A stretch of 21,572 bases of DNA from UBA1737 sp964541525 (GCA_964541525.1 CAZIQF010000029.1:1-21572); one strand, 5' to 3'; numbered from the stretch's first letter, positions 13,823 to 21,572 are shown. The notes: generated from the sequence alone by a model not told the origin. Program-made: numbers and translations.

Positions 13823-16495
13823 ATGTTTAAAGGTTTAAAGAAACTATTTGATCCTGCTTATAAAGAATTAACAAAATGTGAAAAGATTGCTGATGCTGTT
13901 TTGGCTTTAAAGGATAAGTATGAACAACTTAGTGATGATGAATTAAAAAATCAAACCAATATTTTTAAAGAACGACTAAAAAAAGGTGAGACTTTAGATG
14001 ATATTATGGTTGAGGCTTTTGCAACGGCTAAAGAAGCTTCTCGTCGTGTTTTAGGACTTACGCCATTTAGGGTGCAAATTATTGGTGCTGCTGCAATGCA
14101 TTATGGTAATATTGCTGAAATGAAAACCGGTGAAGGTAAGACTTTAACTTCGGTTATGGTTGCTTATCTGAATGCATTAACTGGTGAAGGTGTTCATATT
14201 GTTACTGTCAATGAATATCTTGCAAGTCGTGATGCGAGTGAAATGGGTGAAGTTCATAAGTTTTTAGGCCTTACTGTTGGTTTAAATTTAAGAGAATATT
14301 CGAGTGAAGAAAAACGGGCTCAATATGCTTGTGATATTACATATTCAACTAATAATGAACTTGGGTTTGACTATTTAAGAGACCATATGGTGGTTTATAA
14401 GGAAGATATGGTTCAACGACCTAATCTTAACTTTGCAATTGTTGATGAAGTTGACTCAATCTTAATTGATGAAGCTAGAACCCCATTAATTATTTCTGGT
14501 GGTGCTAAAACTGGTCCTAACCTTTATGAACAAGCCAATACGTTCTGTCGTAGATTACATGAGGATGTTGATTTCGAAATTGACGAAAAGACTAAACATG
14601 CCTCACTTACACCAGAAGGGATTCAAAAAGCTGAAGAATATTTCCATTTAGATAATCTTTATGATATTGCTCATGTTGAATTATTACATCGGATTAATAA
14701 TGCGTTAAGAGCAAACTATATTATGAAAAATCAAGTTGATTATGTTGTTCAAGAGGGACAAATCATTATTGTTGACCCATTTACTGGTCGTTTAATGCAT
14801 GGACGTCAATGGAGTGAAGGTCTTCATCAAGCAATTGAAGCCAAAGAAGGCGTAGAAATTAAAAAAGAAACTAGAACGCTTGCAACGATTACTTTCCAAA
14901 ATTACTTTAGAATGTATAAAAAATTATCAGGGATGACTGGTACAGCTAAGACTGAAGAAGAAGAATTTAGAGATATCTATAATATGTTAGTTGTTGAAAT
15001 TCCAACTAATGTCCCTGTAATTAGAGTTGATGATCCGGATTTAATCTATTTTTCGGAAAAAGCTAAATATGAAGCAATTGCTGCCGAAATCAAACGTCGT
15101 CATGAACTTGGACAACCAATTCTAGTTGGGACAATTTCAATTGAAACGAGTGAATTATTATCGAATTTGCTTAAAAAATATGGTATTCCTCATAATGTCT
15201 TAAACGCAAAGCAACATGCTAAAGAAGCTGAAATTATTTCACATGCCGGTGAAATAGGTGCAGTTACGATTGCGACAAATATGGCAGGTCGTGGTACCGA
15301 TATTAAACTTGCTGAAGGTGTAAGAGAACTTGGTGGTTTAGCTGTACTTGGTACTGAACGTCATGAATCGCGAAGAATTGATAACCAGTTACGTGGTCGT
15401 TCTGGTCGTCAAGGTGACCCAGGATATAGTCGCTTCTATTTATCAACTAAAGATGAATTATTGATTCGCTTTGGTGGTGATCGAATGGAAAGAATGTTGA
15501 TGCTTGCAACAACAAAAAATGAGGCTGGAGAAATGATGCCAATTGAATACAAAGGTTTCTCAAATGTTGTTGAAAGTGCTCAAAAGAAAATTGAAGGTCA
15601 AAACTATGATCGCCGCAAGAGTGTTGTCGAATATGATGAAGTGTTAAGAAAACAAAGAGAAGTTATTTATGGTCAAAGGAAAGATATTCTATTCTTAGAT
15701 GATATTGAACCAACCATTTTAAAGATGATGGAACGAGTTGTTGAACGTGAGATTGCAATTTTTGGTCAAGAAGATAATCCTAATTTAATTGATGCGGTTC
15801 GCTTCATGAAAGAATTTGTAACTAAGTATTTTGATCAAGGTTATATTATGGTGCCTTGTCCTGCTTGTGGTCGAGTTCAAAGAGTTCATGATGGTATTCC
15901 AACTAGATGTATTAATCCAGATTGTCGTAATGGTTTTACGGTTTCAAGAAGACGGGATACTGATGCTCAAAAGGCCATCAAAACTACAATTTCGATTGAA
16001 GAGATTGAAGGTAAAACAATTAGCGAAGTTCAAGATGCTATTTTAGAAATCTTTAAAGTTAATCTTATGTCAAAGAAAGCCGATGCTGACCCGAATAACT
16101 ATAAAGAATTCTTAAAACGTAATTTATTATCGGTTGTTGACCGCCATTGGATGGATCATATTGATCAAATGAGTACACTTCGTCAAAGTGTTTCGCTACA
16201 ATCATATGGTCAAGTTAATCCCCTTCATGAATATCAAACAATCGGTTTTGAAATGTTTAATAAGATGCTTGTTTCGATTGAAAATGAAACAATCGCTCTT
16301 ACTAATTGTCGATATATCCCAGTGACAATGGGTGAAAGAGAACGCGTTGCGAAAATTGTAGGTACATCTGGTGGTTCATCAGATGATGATGGAAAAAGAA
16401 AACCAATTGTTAATAAAAATAAAAAAATAGGTCCAAATGAACCTTGTCCATGTGGCTCTGGAAGAAAATACAAGCATTGTTGTGGACGTAAATAA
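13823..16495 (+). CDS. secA: SecA preprotein translocase ATPase with an inserted zinc-ribbon-like segment
   Basis: SecA drives secretory proteins through SecYEG with ATP. The 890 residues contain Walker A MKTGEGKT (100-107), DEVD (208-211) in FAIVDEVDSILIDEARTPL, the NMAGRGTDIKL and RQLRGRSGRQGD-type motifs of the second ATPase domain (the latter reads NQLRGRSGRQGDPG), the helical scaffold and the C-terminal zinc motif CPCGSGRKYKHCC (875-887). It is longer than Bacillus SecA (about 840), mainly because residues 677-713 in the wing/scaffold region hold CPAC (C679, C682) and CINPDC (C696, C701) within a basic segment, a zinc-ribbon-like pattern not part of standard SecA. GAGGTGATG precedes the start. 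A terminator follows; prfB is next, as is common in Firmicutes. Confidence 0.97.
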   Translation: MFKGLKKLFDPAYKELTKCEKIADAVLALKDKYEQLSDDELKNQTNIFKERLKKGETLDDIMVEAFATAKEASRRVLGLTPFRVQIIGAAAMHYGNIAEMKTGEGKTLTSVMVAYLNALTGEGVHIVTVNEYLASRDASEMGEVHKFLGLTVGLNLREYSSEEKRAQYACDITYSTNNELGFDYLRDHMVVYKEDMVQRPNLNFAIVDEVDSILIDEARTPLIISGGAKTGPNLYEQANTFCRRLHEDVDFEIDEKTKHASLTPEGIQKAEEYFHLDNLYDIAHVELLHRINNALRANYIMKNQVDYVVQEGQIIIVDPFTGRLMHGRQWSEGLHQAIEAKEGVEIKKETRTLATITFQNYFRMYKKLSGMTGTAKTEEEEFRDIYNMLVVEIPTNVPVIRVDDPDLIYFSEKAKYEAIAAEIKRRHELGQPILVGTISIETSELLSNLLKKYGIPHNVLNAKQHAKEAEIISHAGEIGAVTIATNMAGRGTDIKLAEGVRELGGLAVLGTERHESRRIDNQLRGRSGRQGDPGYSRFYLSTKDELLIRFGGDRMERMLMLATTKNEAGEMMPIEYKGFSNVVESAQKKIEGQNYDRRKSVVEYDEVLRKQREVIYGQRKDILFLDDIEPTILKMMERVVEREIAIFGQEDNPNLIDAVRFMKEFVTKYFDQGYIMVPCPACGRVQRVHDGIPTRCINPDCRNGFTVSRRRDTDAQKAIKTTISIEEIEGKTISEVQDAILEIFKVNLMSKKADADPNNYKEFLKRNLLSVVDRHWMDHIDQMSTLRQSVSLQSYGQVNPLHEYQTIGFEMFNKMLVSIENETIALTNCRYIPVTMGERERVAKIVGTSGGSSDDDGKRKPIVNKNKKIGPNEPCPCGSGRKYKHCCGRK

Positions 16496-16500
16496 AAATT

Positions 16501-16532
16501 AGCAAGCCTATTAATTTATGGCTTGCTTTTTT
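16501..16532 (+). terminator. Terminator between secA and prfB
   Basis: AGCAAGCC (16501-16508) pairs perfectly with GGCTTGCT (16520-16527), followed by TTTTTT. Only 12 nt separate the T run from the prfB ATG. I see no promoter in that gap, so this element probably also limits prfB transcription. Confidence 0.85.
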
Positions 16533-16544
16533 GAAAGGAAATAT

Positions 16545-17639
16545 ATGGAAAAATTTGAAATTATTAAAGCTAAAGAAGATTTTACCAATCGTCTTAATAA
16601 CATTAAAGATGTTATAAAACTAGATACCATTAATGGAAAAATTAAAGAATATGAAAATCTAATGATTCAAGATGATTTTTGAACTGATCAAAAAAGCGCT
16701 AAAAAAATTATCAATCAATGTAATATTTTAAAAGATCAACTATCAACTTATAATCGTTTAATGTCTAAATTAGAAGAAATTGCGATTGTTTTAGAATTAG
16801 ATGATGAGTCATTATTTGATGAGTGTGAAAAAAGTATTAAAAATTTAAATAAAGAATTAGAATTGTTTGAAAATGAATTATTGTTGAGTGATGAATTTGA
16901 TTTAAAAAATGCGATTATTGAACTACATCCTGGTGCTGGTGGTACTGAATCACAAGATTGGGCATTAATGTTATATCGGATGTATAAACGCTATGCTGAA
17001 AAAACTAACTATCAATTAGAATTAATCGATTATCAAGAAGCTAGTGACGCTGGAATTAAAAGTGTAACTTTTTTAGTTAGTGGTAAATATGCTTATGGAA
17101 TGTTAAAAGGTGAATCCGGGGTGCATCGCTTAGTTCGAATTTCACCCTTTGATTCTTCGGCTAGACGTCATACATCTTTTGCTTCATGTAGTGTCATTCC
17201 TGAGTTTGATTCGGATATTGAAGTTGAAATTTTAGAAGAAGATTTACGAATTGATACGTATCGTGCGAGTGGTGCTGGTGGACAGCATATTAATAAAACT
17301 GATTCTGCAGTTCGAATTACGCATCTACCGACTGGGATTGTTGTTTGTTCACAAAGTCAAAGAAGTCAAATTCAAAATCGAGAAAAAGCGATGACGATTT
17401 TAAAGAGTAGACTTTATCAATTAGAATTAGAAAAACAAGAACAGCAAAAAAAATCAGTTATGGGTGAACTTTCTGATAATGGTTGGGGAAGTCAAATTAG
17501 GAGTTATATTTTACACCCGTATGCTTTAGTTAAAGATCATCGAACTAACCATGAAAGTAATCAGCCACAAGTTGTATTAGATGGAGAATTAGATGATTTT
17601 ATTAATAGTTATTTGAAATGGTCCAAAATGGAGAAATAA
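16545..17639 (+). CDS. prfB: Peptide chain release factor 2, with in-frame UGA at a conserved Trp codon
   Basis: RF2 ends translation at UAA and UGA. The frame from ATG 16545 (AAAGGA upstream) runs to TAA 17637-17639, 364 residues if TGA 16680-16682 is read through. GGQ lies at 245-247, the RF2-type stop-recognition tripeptide SPF at 200-202, and the C-terminal domain is complete. Codon 46 is TGA in MIQDDF-TGA-TDQKSAKKI, exactly where RF2 proteins have Trp (DPEFWNDQQKAQ-type motif). The sequence before and after it matches RF2 in the same frame, so no frameshift is needed. A +1 shift there reaches a stop within 17 codons. The standard CTT-TGA-C frameshift site is absent; the equivalent place reads KLD (AAA CTA GAT). 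A downstream ATG (16761) lacks a Shine-Dalgarno and would lose domain 1. Readthrough control, partial UGA reassignment, a lesion or a sequencing error remain possible. Confidence 0.9.
16680..16682 (+). promoter_or_regulatory. In-frame UGA at Trp46 of prfB: possible autoregulatory recoding site
   Basis: The context is GAT GAT TTT TGA ACT GAT. UGA followed by A is reported as a leaky context in E. coli, where tRNA-Trp misreads it. RF2 itself decodes UGA, so low RF2 would favour readthrough and restore RF2. This is the same logic as the classical prfB frameshift, but with no frame change. No SD-like stimulator is seen just upstream. The regulatory role is inference. Confidence 0.5.
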
Positions 17640-17640
17640 G

Positions 17641-18573
17641 ATGAAAAAGAAAATTAAAAATTTTTTATGGATTAATTTAGGCGTAATGGGACTTGCATTA
17701 TCATTTAGTTTTTTTCTTTCAGCTAATGGTTTAGTAACCGGGGGAATTGGCGGCCTTGCGATTAATGTTTTGGGAATTATTGAGCGAATTAGTGGTAAAT
17801 CATTAGATTATGATCATTATAATTTATACAATTCATTAATCATTCTTGGTGTTAATGTAACTTTATTAATAATTTCTTACTTTTTAATTGGTAAATCATT
17901 CTTTTTTAAAACTTTATATTGTTCAATTGCTTACCCCGTGTTTACTTTCTTATTCGGTAAGTTATATGATATCGTTAATTTTAGTGAATTATTGCCAGTT
18001 GGGAATATTTATGATATTAGTGGCGTGGGTAGCACTTTAATTGTCATTTTATTTTCTTCAATGCTTAGTGGTGTGAGTATTGGTCTTGCAATTAAACATG
18101 GTGCTTCAACAGGTGGTGTTGATGTCATTGAACAAATTAATTTAAAATATTTTAATATTCCCTATTCAGTTACTTTATTTGCGGTTGATGGATTAATTGT
18201 TTTGGTTGCTGCAATCCTATCCAAAAATGTTTATCCCATTTTATATGGTATTATTTATATTTATTTATCTGGTAATTTGATTGATTCTGTTGTATTTGGT
18301 GGTTTTAAGAGCTATAATGTTTCGATTATTACTAATGAAACGGAAAAGGTAAGACAAGGTATTCTTGAACACATTGATCGTGGTTTAACAATTGTTGAAG
18401 CAGTCGGTGGTTATACAAATGAAAATCGTCAAATGATTATTTGTGTGATGTCAAGTGCTGAGGTTAATAAAATGCGAGGAATCATCAAAGAATTAGATGA
18501 ACATGCGTTTATGTTTGTGACTAGAACTTCTGAGGTTAGTGGTGTTGGTTTTACCAAGGATCGTGATATTTAA
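17641..18573 (+). CDS. YitT family membrane protein (DUF161 + DUF2179)
   Basis: The 310-residue protein has about five or six hydrophobic segments (first near 9-30, FSFFLSANGLVTGGIGGLAI, the YitT hallmark start; further ones near 65-90, 125-150 and 175-215) and a second conserved glycine-rich loop, KHGASTGGVDVIEQI. A cytoplasmic DUF2179 domain follows (about 220-305: GGFKSYNVSIITNETEKV, then IVEAVGGYTNENRQMI). The family is widespread in Firmicutes and its transport role is not established. The start lies one base after the prfB stop, with TGGAG inside the end of prfB, so translation is coupled to RF2. Its stop overlaps the recX start. Confidence 0.9.
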   Translation: MKKKIKNFLWINLGVMGLALSFSFFLSANGLVTGGIGGLAINVLGIIERISGKSLDYDHYNLYNSLIILGVNVTLLIISYFLIGKSFFFKTLYCSIAYPVFTFLFGKLYDIVNFSELLPVGNIYDISGVGSTLIVILFSSMLSGVSIGLAIKHGASTGGVDVIEQINLKYFNIPYSVTLFAVDGLIVLVAAILSKNVYPILYGIIYIYLSGNLIDSVVFGGFKSYNVSIITNETEKVRQGILEHIDRGLTIVEAVGGYTNENRQMIICVMSSAEVNKMRGIIKELDEHAFMFVTRTSEVSGVGFTKDRDI

Positions 18574-19349
18574 TGGCAGATGCAGAAAAGTTAGTATGGA
18601 TTAAAAAAATTGTAAAAAAAGGGAAAAAATATTTAGTTTATATTAATGATGAAGATGAGGGAATCATTTTTACCGAAGATCAAATTGTCAATTATCGAAT
18701 TATTAAGGGGAATTCCTTTTATCAAAAAGATTTCGATCGGATTATTGATTCATTAGATTTAGGTAAAGCTCTTGATAAAGTTTTAAAATACATCGATTAT
18801 AAGCCAAGAACGGAAAAAGAAGCTGCTGATTATTTACTCAATCTCGCATTAACTAATGATCAAATCGATGAACTGATTCAAAAATTAAAAGATCTTCATT
18901 TTATTGATGATGAACGTTACACGCGAATGTTTGTTGAAGAAGGAATTAGACATCAAAATGGACCAAATCTGATTAGACATCAATTATTAAACAAAGGAAT
19001 TAAACCAGAATTGATTGATCAATTTTTAGCCAATTACACTGTTCAAGAACAACATGATAATGCGTTAGATATGGCTAATAAAACTTTAAAAACAGTTATT
19101 GGTCTTCCTTATTTAAAACAAAAAGAATCAATCTATTCCCGTTTGAATCGAATGGGATATGATTATAGTGTCATTAATCAAGTTTTAAGTGTAATTAGTT
19201 ATAGTGAAGTAGACAATAATCGATTAATTATGGAATATCAAAAATTATTAACCAAAGAATTGGATCAAAACAAGATTGTTACTCGTCTAATGGCAAAAGG
19301 TTATACTTATCAAGACATTAAGAAAGTAATGAGCGAGTTTAAAGCATAA
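18573..19349 (+). CDS. recX: Regulatory protein RecX
   Basis: RecX binds RecA filaments and limits strand exchange. The 258 residues show the family's three-helix repeats: ALDKVLKYIDYKPRTEKEAADYL (split here as ALDKVLKYIDY and KPRTEKEAADYL), LKDLHFIDDERYTRMFVEEG, GPNLIRHQLLNKGIKPELID, and later copies ending VTRLMAKGYTYQDIKKVMSEF. The long form with extra C-terminal repeats is typical of Firmicutes. The ATG overlaps the YitT stop (TAATG), so it is the third gene of prfB-yitT-recX. No recA is in the window, and there is no obvious reason for coupling RecX to RF2. Confidence 0.88.
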   Translation: MADAEKLVWIKKIVKKGKKYLVYINDEDEGIIFTEDQIVNYRIIKGNSFYQKDFDRIIDSLDLGKALDKVLKYIDYKPRTEKEAADYLLNLALTNDQIDELIQKLKDLHFIDDERYTRMFVEEGIRHQNGPNLIRHQLLNKGIKPELIDQFLANYTVQEQHDNALDMANKTLKTVIGLPYLKQKESIYSRLNRMGYDYSVINQVLSVISYSEVDNNRLIMEYQKLLTKELDQNKIVTRLMAKGYTYQDIKKVMSEFKA

Positions 19350-19383
19350 GTTTTTCATCTATTTCATATGATATATGGGAGTG

Positions 19384-19515
19384 ATGAAATTGAAACCTAA
19401 AAAGAAACCACAGGGAATTCGAAATAGTGGTAGTAACTTAGTGAATGAATCGCAAATTGAAAAAAATGTTCGCAATGAAATTGCAAAAGAAATCAAACCA
19501 AAGACTAATAAATAA
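19384..19515 (+). CDS. Hypothetical 43-residue basic protein
   Basis: A GGGAG site precedes a short ORF whose start could be ATG 19384 (very close to the SD) or TTG 19390 (better spacing, 41 residues). The product is Lys/Asn-rich and strongly basic: KPKKKPQGIRNSGSN at the start and NEIAKEIKPKTNK at the end. There is no membrane segment. It lies 35 nt after recX and before the riboswitch promoter, so it is probably the last gene of the prfB-yitT-recX transcript. It could be a small nucleic-acid-binding or ribosome-associated protein, but nothing in the sequence settles this. Confidence 0.5.
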   Translation: MKLKPKKKPQGIRNSGSNLVNESQIEKNVRNEIAKEIKPKTNK

Positions 19516-19527
19516 ATTGTATATTGA

Positions 19528-19556
19528 TTGCAAATGAATATTTAGTGTTGTATAAT
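19528..19556 (+). promoter_or_regulatory. Promoter of the FMN riboswitch transcript
   Basis: TTGCAA (19528-19533), a 17-nt spacer and TATAAT (19551-19556) lie just upstream of the riboswitch aptamer. Confidence 0.75.
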
Positions 19557-19563
19557 TAATTTG

Positions 19564-19677
19564 TATCTTCGTAGGCAGGGTGAAATTCCCGACTGGTGGT
19601 AAAGTCCACAAGCGTTATGCATGATTTGGTGAAATTCCAAAACCAATAGTTACAGTCTAGATGAAAGAAGAATATAG
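19564..19677 (+). promoter_or_regulatory. FMN riboswitch (RFN element)
   Basis: The aptamer carries the strongly conserved RFN blocks: GGCAGGGTGAAATTCCCGAC (19574-19593), the GGTGGTAAAGTCCAC block, GATTTGGTGAAATTCCAAAACC (as GATTTGGTGAAATTCC plus AAAACC), an ACAGTCTAGATGAAAGAAGA block, and a closing P1 between TATCTTC and GAAGAATA. It senses FMN and normally turns off riboflavin synthesis or uptake genes when FMN is plentiful, here by controlling the terminator just downstream. Confidence 0.96.
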
Positions 19678-19697
19678 ATTATTTTTGCTTTCATTTT

Positions 19698-19729
19698 GCC
19701 ACGCTTGATGCGTGGCTTTTGATTTTTTA
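19698..19729 (+). terminator. Riboswitch-controlled terminator
   Basis: GCCACGC (19698-19704) pairs perfectly with GCGTGGC (19710-19716) around TTGAT, followed by TTTTGATTTTTT. It lies between the FMN aptamer and the Shine-Dalgarno (GGAGGTG) of the next gene, the usual expression platform for transcriptional control. Confidence 0.85.
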
Positions 19730-19744
19730 TGGAGGTGAAAGAAA

Positions 19745-21469
19745 ATGAAAAATAGAAAAATATATGATTATATTTCGAAGATCGCAATTTTTTCAGCAAT
19801 TAGCTTTATTTTGTATTTGGTTAAGTTTCCCTTGCCATTCTTATTCCCTGAATTTTTAGAAATCCAATTTTCTAATTTACCGGCAATTCTAGGCGGTTTT
19901 ATTTTAGGACCAGTTGGTGGGTGCTTAATTATTATTGTTAAATGTCTTTTAAAACTATTGATTAGTCCCTCTGCTACATCACCGATTGGTGAAATATCGG
20001 ATTTAATTATTGGCATTTTTGTGGTACTAGTCGCATCGCTGATTTATAAAAAGTTTAAAAGTAAAAAAGGTGGGATTATCGCTCTTAGTGCTGGTGGCTT
20101 GACGTGGATTGGAGTCAGTGTTCTAGTTAACTGGTTAATTAGTATTCCACTATACATTGAACTAATCTTTGGTGGGTCAGTTGTGCCATTAGTTAATGCA
20201 TGTTCAAGTGTAATCAAAGGGATTAATGCTGATAACTTTATGGCGTATTACTTACTATATGCAGTTGTACCATTTAACGCGTTGATCGCATTAGTTGTTT
20301 GTTTAATTACTTTTTTTGTTTATAAAGAAATTTCGAAAATATTTAAAAAAGAATTTTTTAAATCAAATTATGAACCGATTAAAACGATTGTTATTTGTGA
20401 TTCGTTTAAAGGCTCGCTTTCATCAAAAGAAGTGGTACAAACGATTCATCATGCGTTACCAAAACTTAAGTATTTTGTTAAACCAATCATCATTAGTGAT
20501 GGTGGTGAAGGTTTTTTAGATGCGATTGCAAGTAATATTAGTTCATTACAACGAGTACAAGTTAGGAGTGTTGATTGTTTCTATCGTGAGAAAAATGCCA
20601 CATATTTAGTTGATGAGGAAACCGCTACCTTATATTTTGAACTTGCTGAAGTGGTAGGGATTAAAGATTTAGCACCAACAGAATTGGATGTTTTTCATGC
20701 TTCTACTTATGGACTAGGAGTATTGCTTAAAGATGGAATTATCAAATATCAACCGGAAAGAATTGTACTAGGAATTGGTGGTTCTGCTTCTAATGATGGT
20801 GGAAGTGGTTTATTAGAAGCGATGGGTGTTGTATTTTATAACCATGAACACCAAGTGGTTACTAAGCTATGTAATCAAAAACTACAAGAAGTTGATGACT
20901 TTGATTTGAGTGCTTTTAAGGAATTAATTAAAGGAATTAAGTTTGATGTTTTAACCGATGTTACGAATCCATTACTTCATGCAAATGGAGCAACTTATGT
21001 TTATTCAAAACAAAAAGGAGCTAAACCCGAAGAATTACCGGAATTAGAGGCTAATTTAGAATATTTTAGTCAGTTATGTTCAAAAAAATTTAATCAAGAT
21101 TTTAAGGAAGTTCCTGGAAGTGGAGCAGCTGGTGGTGTTGGCTACGGGATGATTACTTTCTTTAATGCTGAATTAAAGCGAGGTATTGATGAAATTTTAA
21201 AATTAACTTATTTTGATGAATATGTTAAAGAGGCTGATTTAGTGATTAGTGGTGAAGGAAAGCTTGATTCTCAAAGTTTTCAAGGTAAAGTAATTTCAGG
21301 CATTATCGCTTACAAACCGAAACGTTTAGAGTTAGTGGTTGCAGTAAAAGATCTATCTGATTGTGAATATGTTGTTCATAGTATTGTTCCTGAGGTAGCT
21401 AGTGTAGAAGCGTCACTGGCAAATCCGAAGAAATATTTAAGAAAACTAATTAAACGTAAGTTTAGATAA
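19745..21469 (+). CDS. Fusion of RibU-like riboflavin ECF substrate-binding protein and glycerate kinase
   Basis: One 574-residue frame holds two complete domains. Residues 1 to about 203 are a six-helix ECF S component of the RibU type: FPEFLEIQFSNLPAILGGF (38-52), GPVGG, KCLLKLL and ATSPIGEISDL (77-87). Residues about 212-574 are a GarK/GlxK-type glycerate kinase: DSFKGSL (219-225), SDGGEGFLDA (251-260), GIGGSASNDGGSGLLEAMG (343-361), DVTNPLLHANGAT (405-417), KQKGA, PGSGAAGGVGYG (457-468) and SGEGKLDSQSFQGK (502-515). The linker is short and basic. I see no internal ATG, GTG or TTG start with a Shine-Dalgarno near the junction, so this is a true fusion as sequenced. The FMN riboswitch supports riboflavin import for the first half. 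Why a kinase for glycerate, or a related small hydroxy compound, is attached is unknown. Confidence 0.92.
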   Translation: MKNRKIYDYISKIAIFSAISFILYLVKFPLPFLFPEFLEIQFSNLPAILGGFILGPVGGCLIIIVKCLLKLLISPSATSPIGEISDLIIGIFVVLVASLIYKKFKSKKGGIIALSAGGLTWIGVSVLVNWLISIPLYIELIFGGSVVPLVNACSSVIKGINADNFMAYYLLYAVVPFNALIALVVCLITFFVYKEISKIFKKEFFKSNYEPIKTIVICDSFKGSLSSKEVVQTIHHALPKLKYFVKPIIISDGGEGFLDAIASNISSLQRVQVRSVDCFYREKNATYLVDEETATLYFELAEVVGIKDLAPTELDVFHASTYGLGVLLKDGIIKYQPERIVLGIGGSASNDGGSGLLEAMGVVFYNHEHQVVTKLCNQKLQEVDDFDLSAFKELIKGIKFDVLTDVTNPLLHANGATYVYSKQKGAKPEELPELEANLEYFSQLCSKKFNQDFKEVPGSGAAGGVGYGMITFFNAELKRGIDEILKLTYFDEYVKEADLVISGEGKLDSQSFQGKVISGIIAYKPKRLELVVAVKDLSDCEYVVHSIVPEVASVEASLANPKKYLRKLIKRKFR

Positions 21470-21572
21470 AATTAAAAAAAAGTGGTTACTAAGTTATCTA
21501 AAAAATTTAGGATAATCACTGTCAATAACTTTGCAAATTTACAAAAAAATTAAGAAACATAAGCATAATTAT

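Noticed and set aside
16677..16733. Programmed +1 frameshift at TTT-TGA in prfB
   Set aside because: The +1 frame hits a stop within 17 codons, while the zero frame continues into conserved RF2 sequence. No net shift is needed.
16761..17639. A separate, shorter RF2 starting at ATG 16761
   Set aside because: No Shine-Dalgarno precedes it, domain 1 would be lost, and the sequence upstream of the UGA plainly matches RF2 in the same frame.
21484..21530. Imperfect hairpin after the RibU-kinase gene (AGTGGTTA with TAATCACT)
   Set aside because: The stem is short with a long loop and no T run, so it is not supported as a terminator; the window ends soon after.

Overview
The window is about 30% G+C with very A/T-biased codons, Gram-positive ribosome binding sites and TTGACA/TATAAT promoters, often of the extended TGnTATAAT kind. 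The gene content (infC-rpmI-rplT with an L20 leader, secA-prfB, long-form hpf, recX, YitT, queH, an FMN riboswitch before a RibU protein) points to a low-G+C Firmicute of the Bacilli/Erysipelotrichia/Acholeplasma-like branch. I cannot name a species. Of 21 genes called, 18 end in TAA, 2 in TAG and one in TGA.

Layout. 1-1460: promoter, L20-type attenuating leader, infC (probable ATA start), rpmI, rplT, terminator. 1472-3962: two tandem CNNM/CorC-like membrane CBS proteins with their own promoter and terminator. 3998-5234: the C-terminal tip of an RHS/polymorphic toxin, cut off from any large RHS gene, followed 1 nt later by a probable immunity gene. 5235-5722: no conventional gene, but a compact structured unit (direct repeats, overlapping hairpins, a strong Shine-Dalgarno, a 20-codon ORF, a bidirectional terminator). 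5723-7600, minus strand: a secreted, probably membrane-anchored purple-acid-phosphatase-like enzyme. 7755-11142: DUF1189-like membrane protein overlapping leuS. 11288-12229: a doubtful 87-codon ORF and long-form hpf. 12433-13744: HAD-like protein overlapping queH. 13823-16495: secA. 16545-19349: prfB-yitT-recX, tightly coupled. 19384-19515: a small basic ORF. 19528-21469: FMN riboswitch controlling a single protein that fuses a RibU-like riboflavin transporter to a glycerate kinase. No tRNA, rRNA, CRISPR array or transposase was seen.

The most interesting signal is prfB (release factor 2). The usual +1 programmed frameshift site is gone. Instead the reading frame carries an in-frame UGA exactly at the conserved Trp of the N-terminal 'FW-DQ' motif (codon 46), with the rest of RF2 intact in the same frame. 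RF2 terminates at UGA, so this could be a readthrough-based form of RF2 autoregulation, or an early trace of UGA-to-Trp reassignment. About 50 other Trp codons in the window are all TGG. Other notable items are a four-cysteine zinc-ribbon-like insertion in the SecA wing region, the RibU-glycerate kinase fusion under an FMN riboswitch, the structured 20-codon unit beside the toxin cassette, and a terminator with no visible promoter between secA and prfB.
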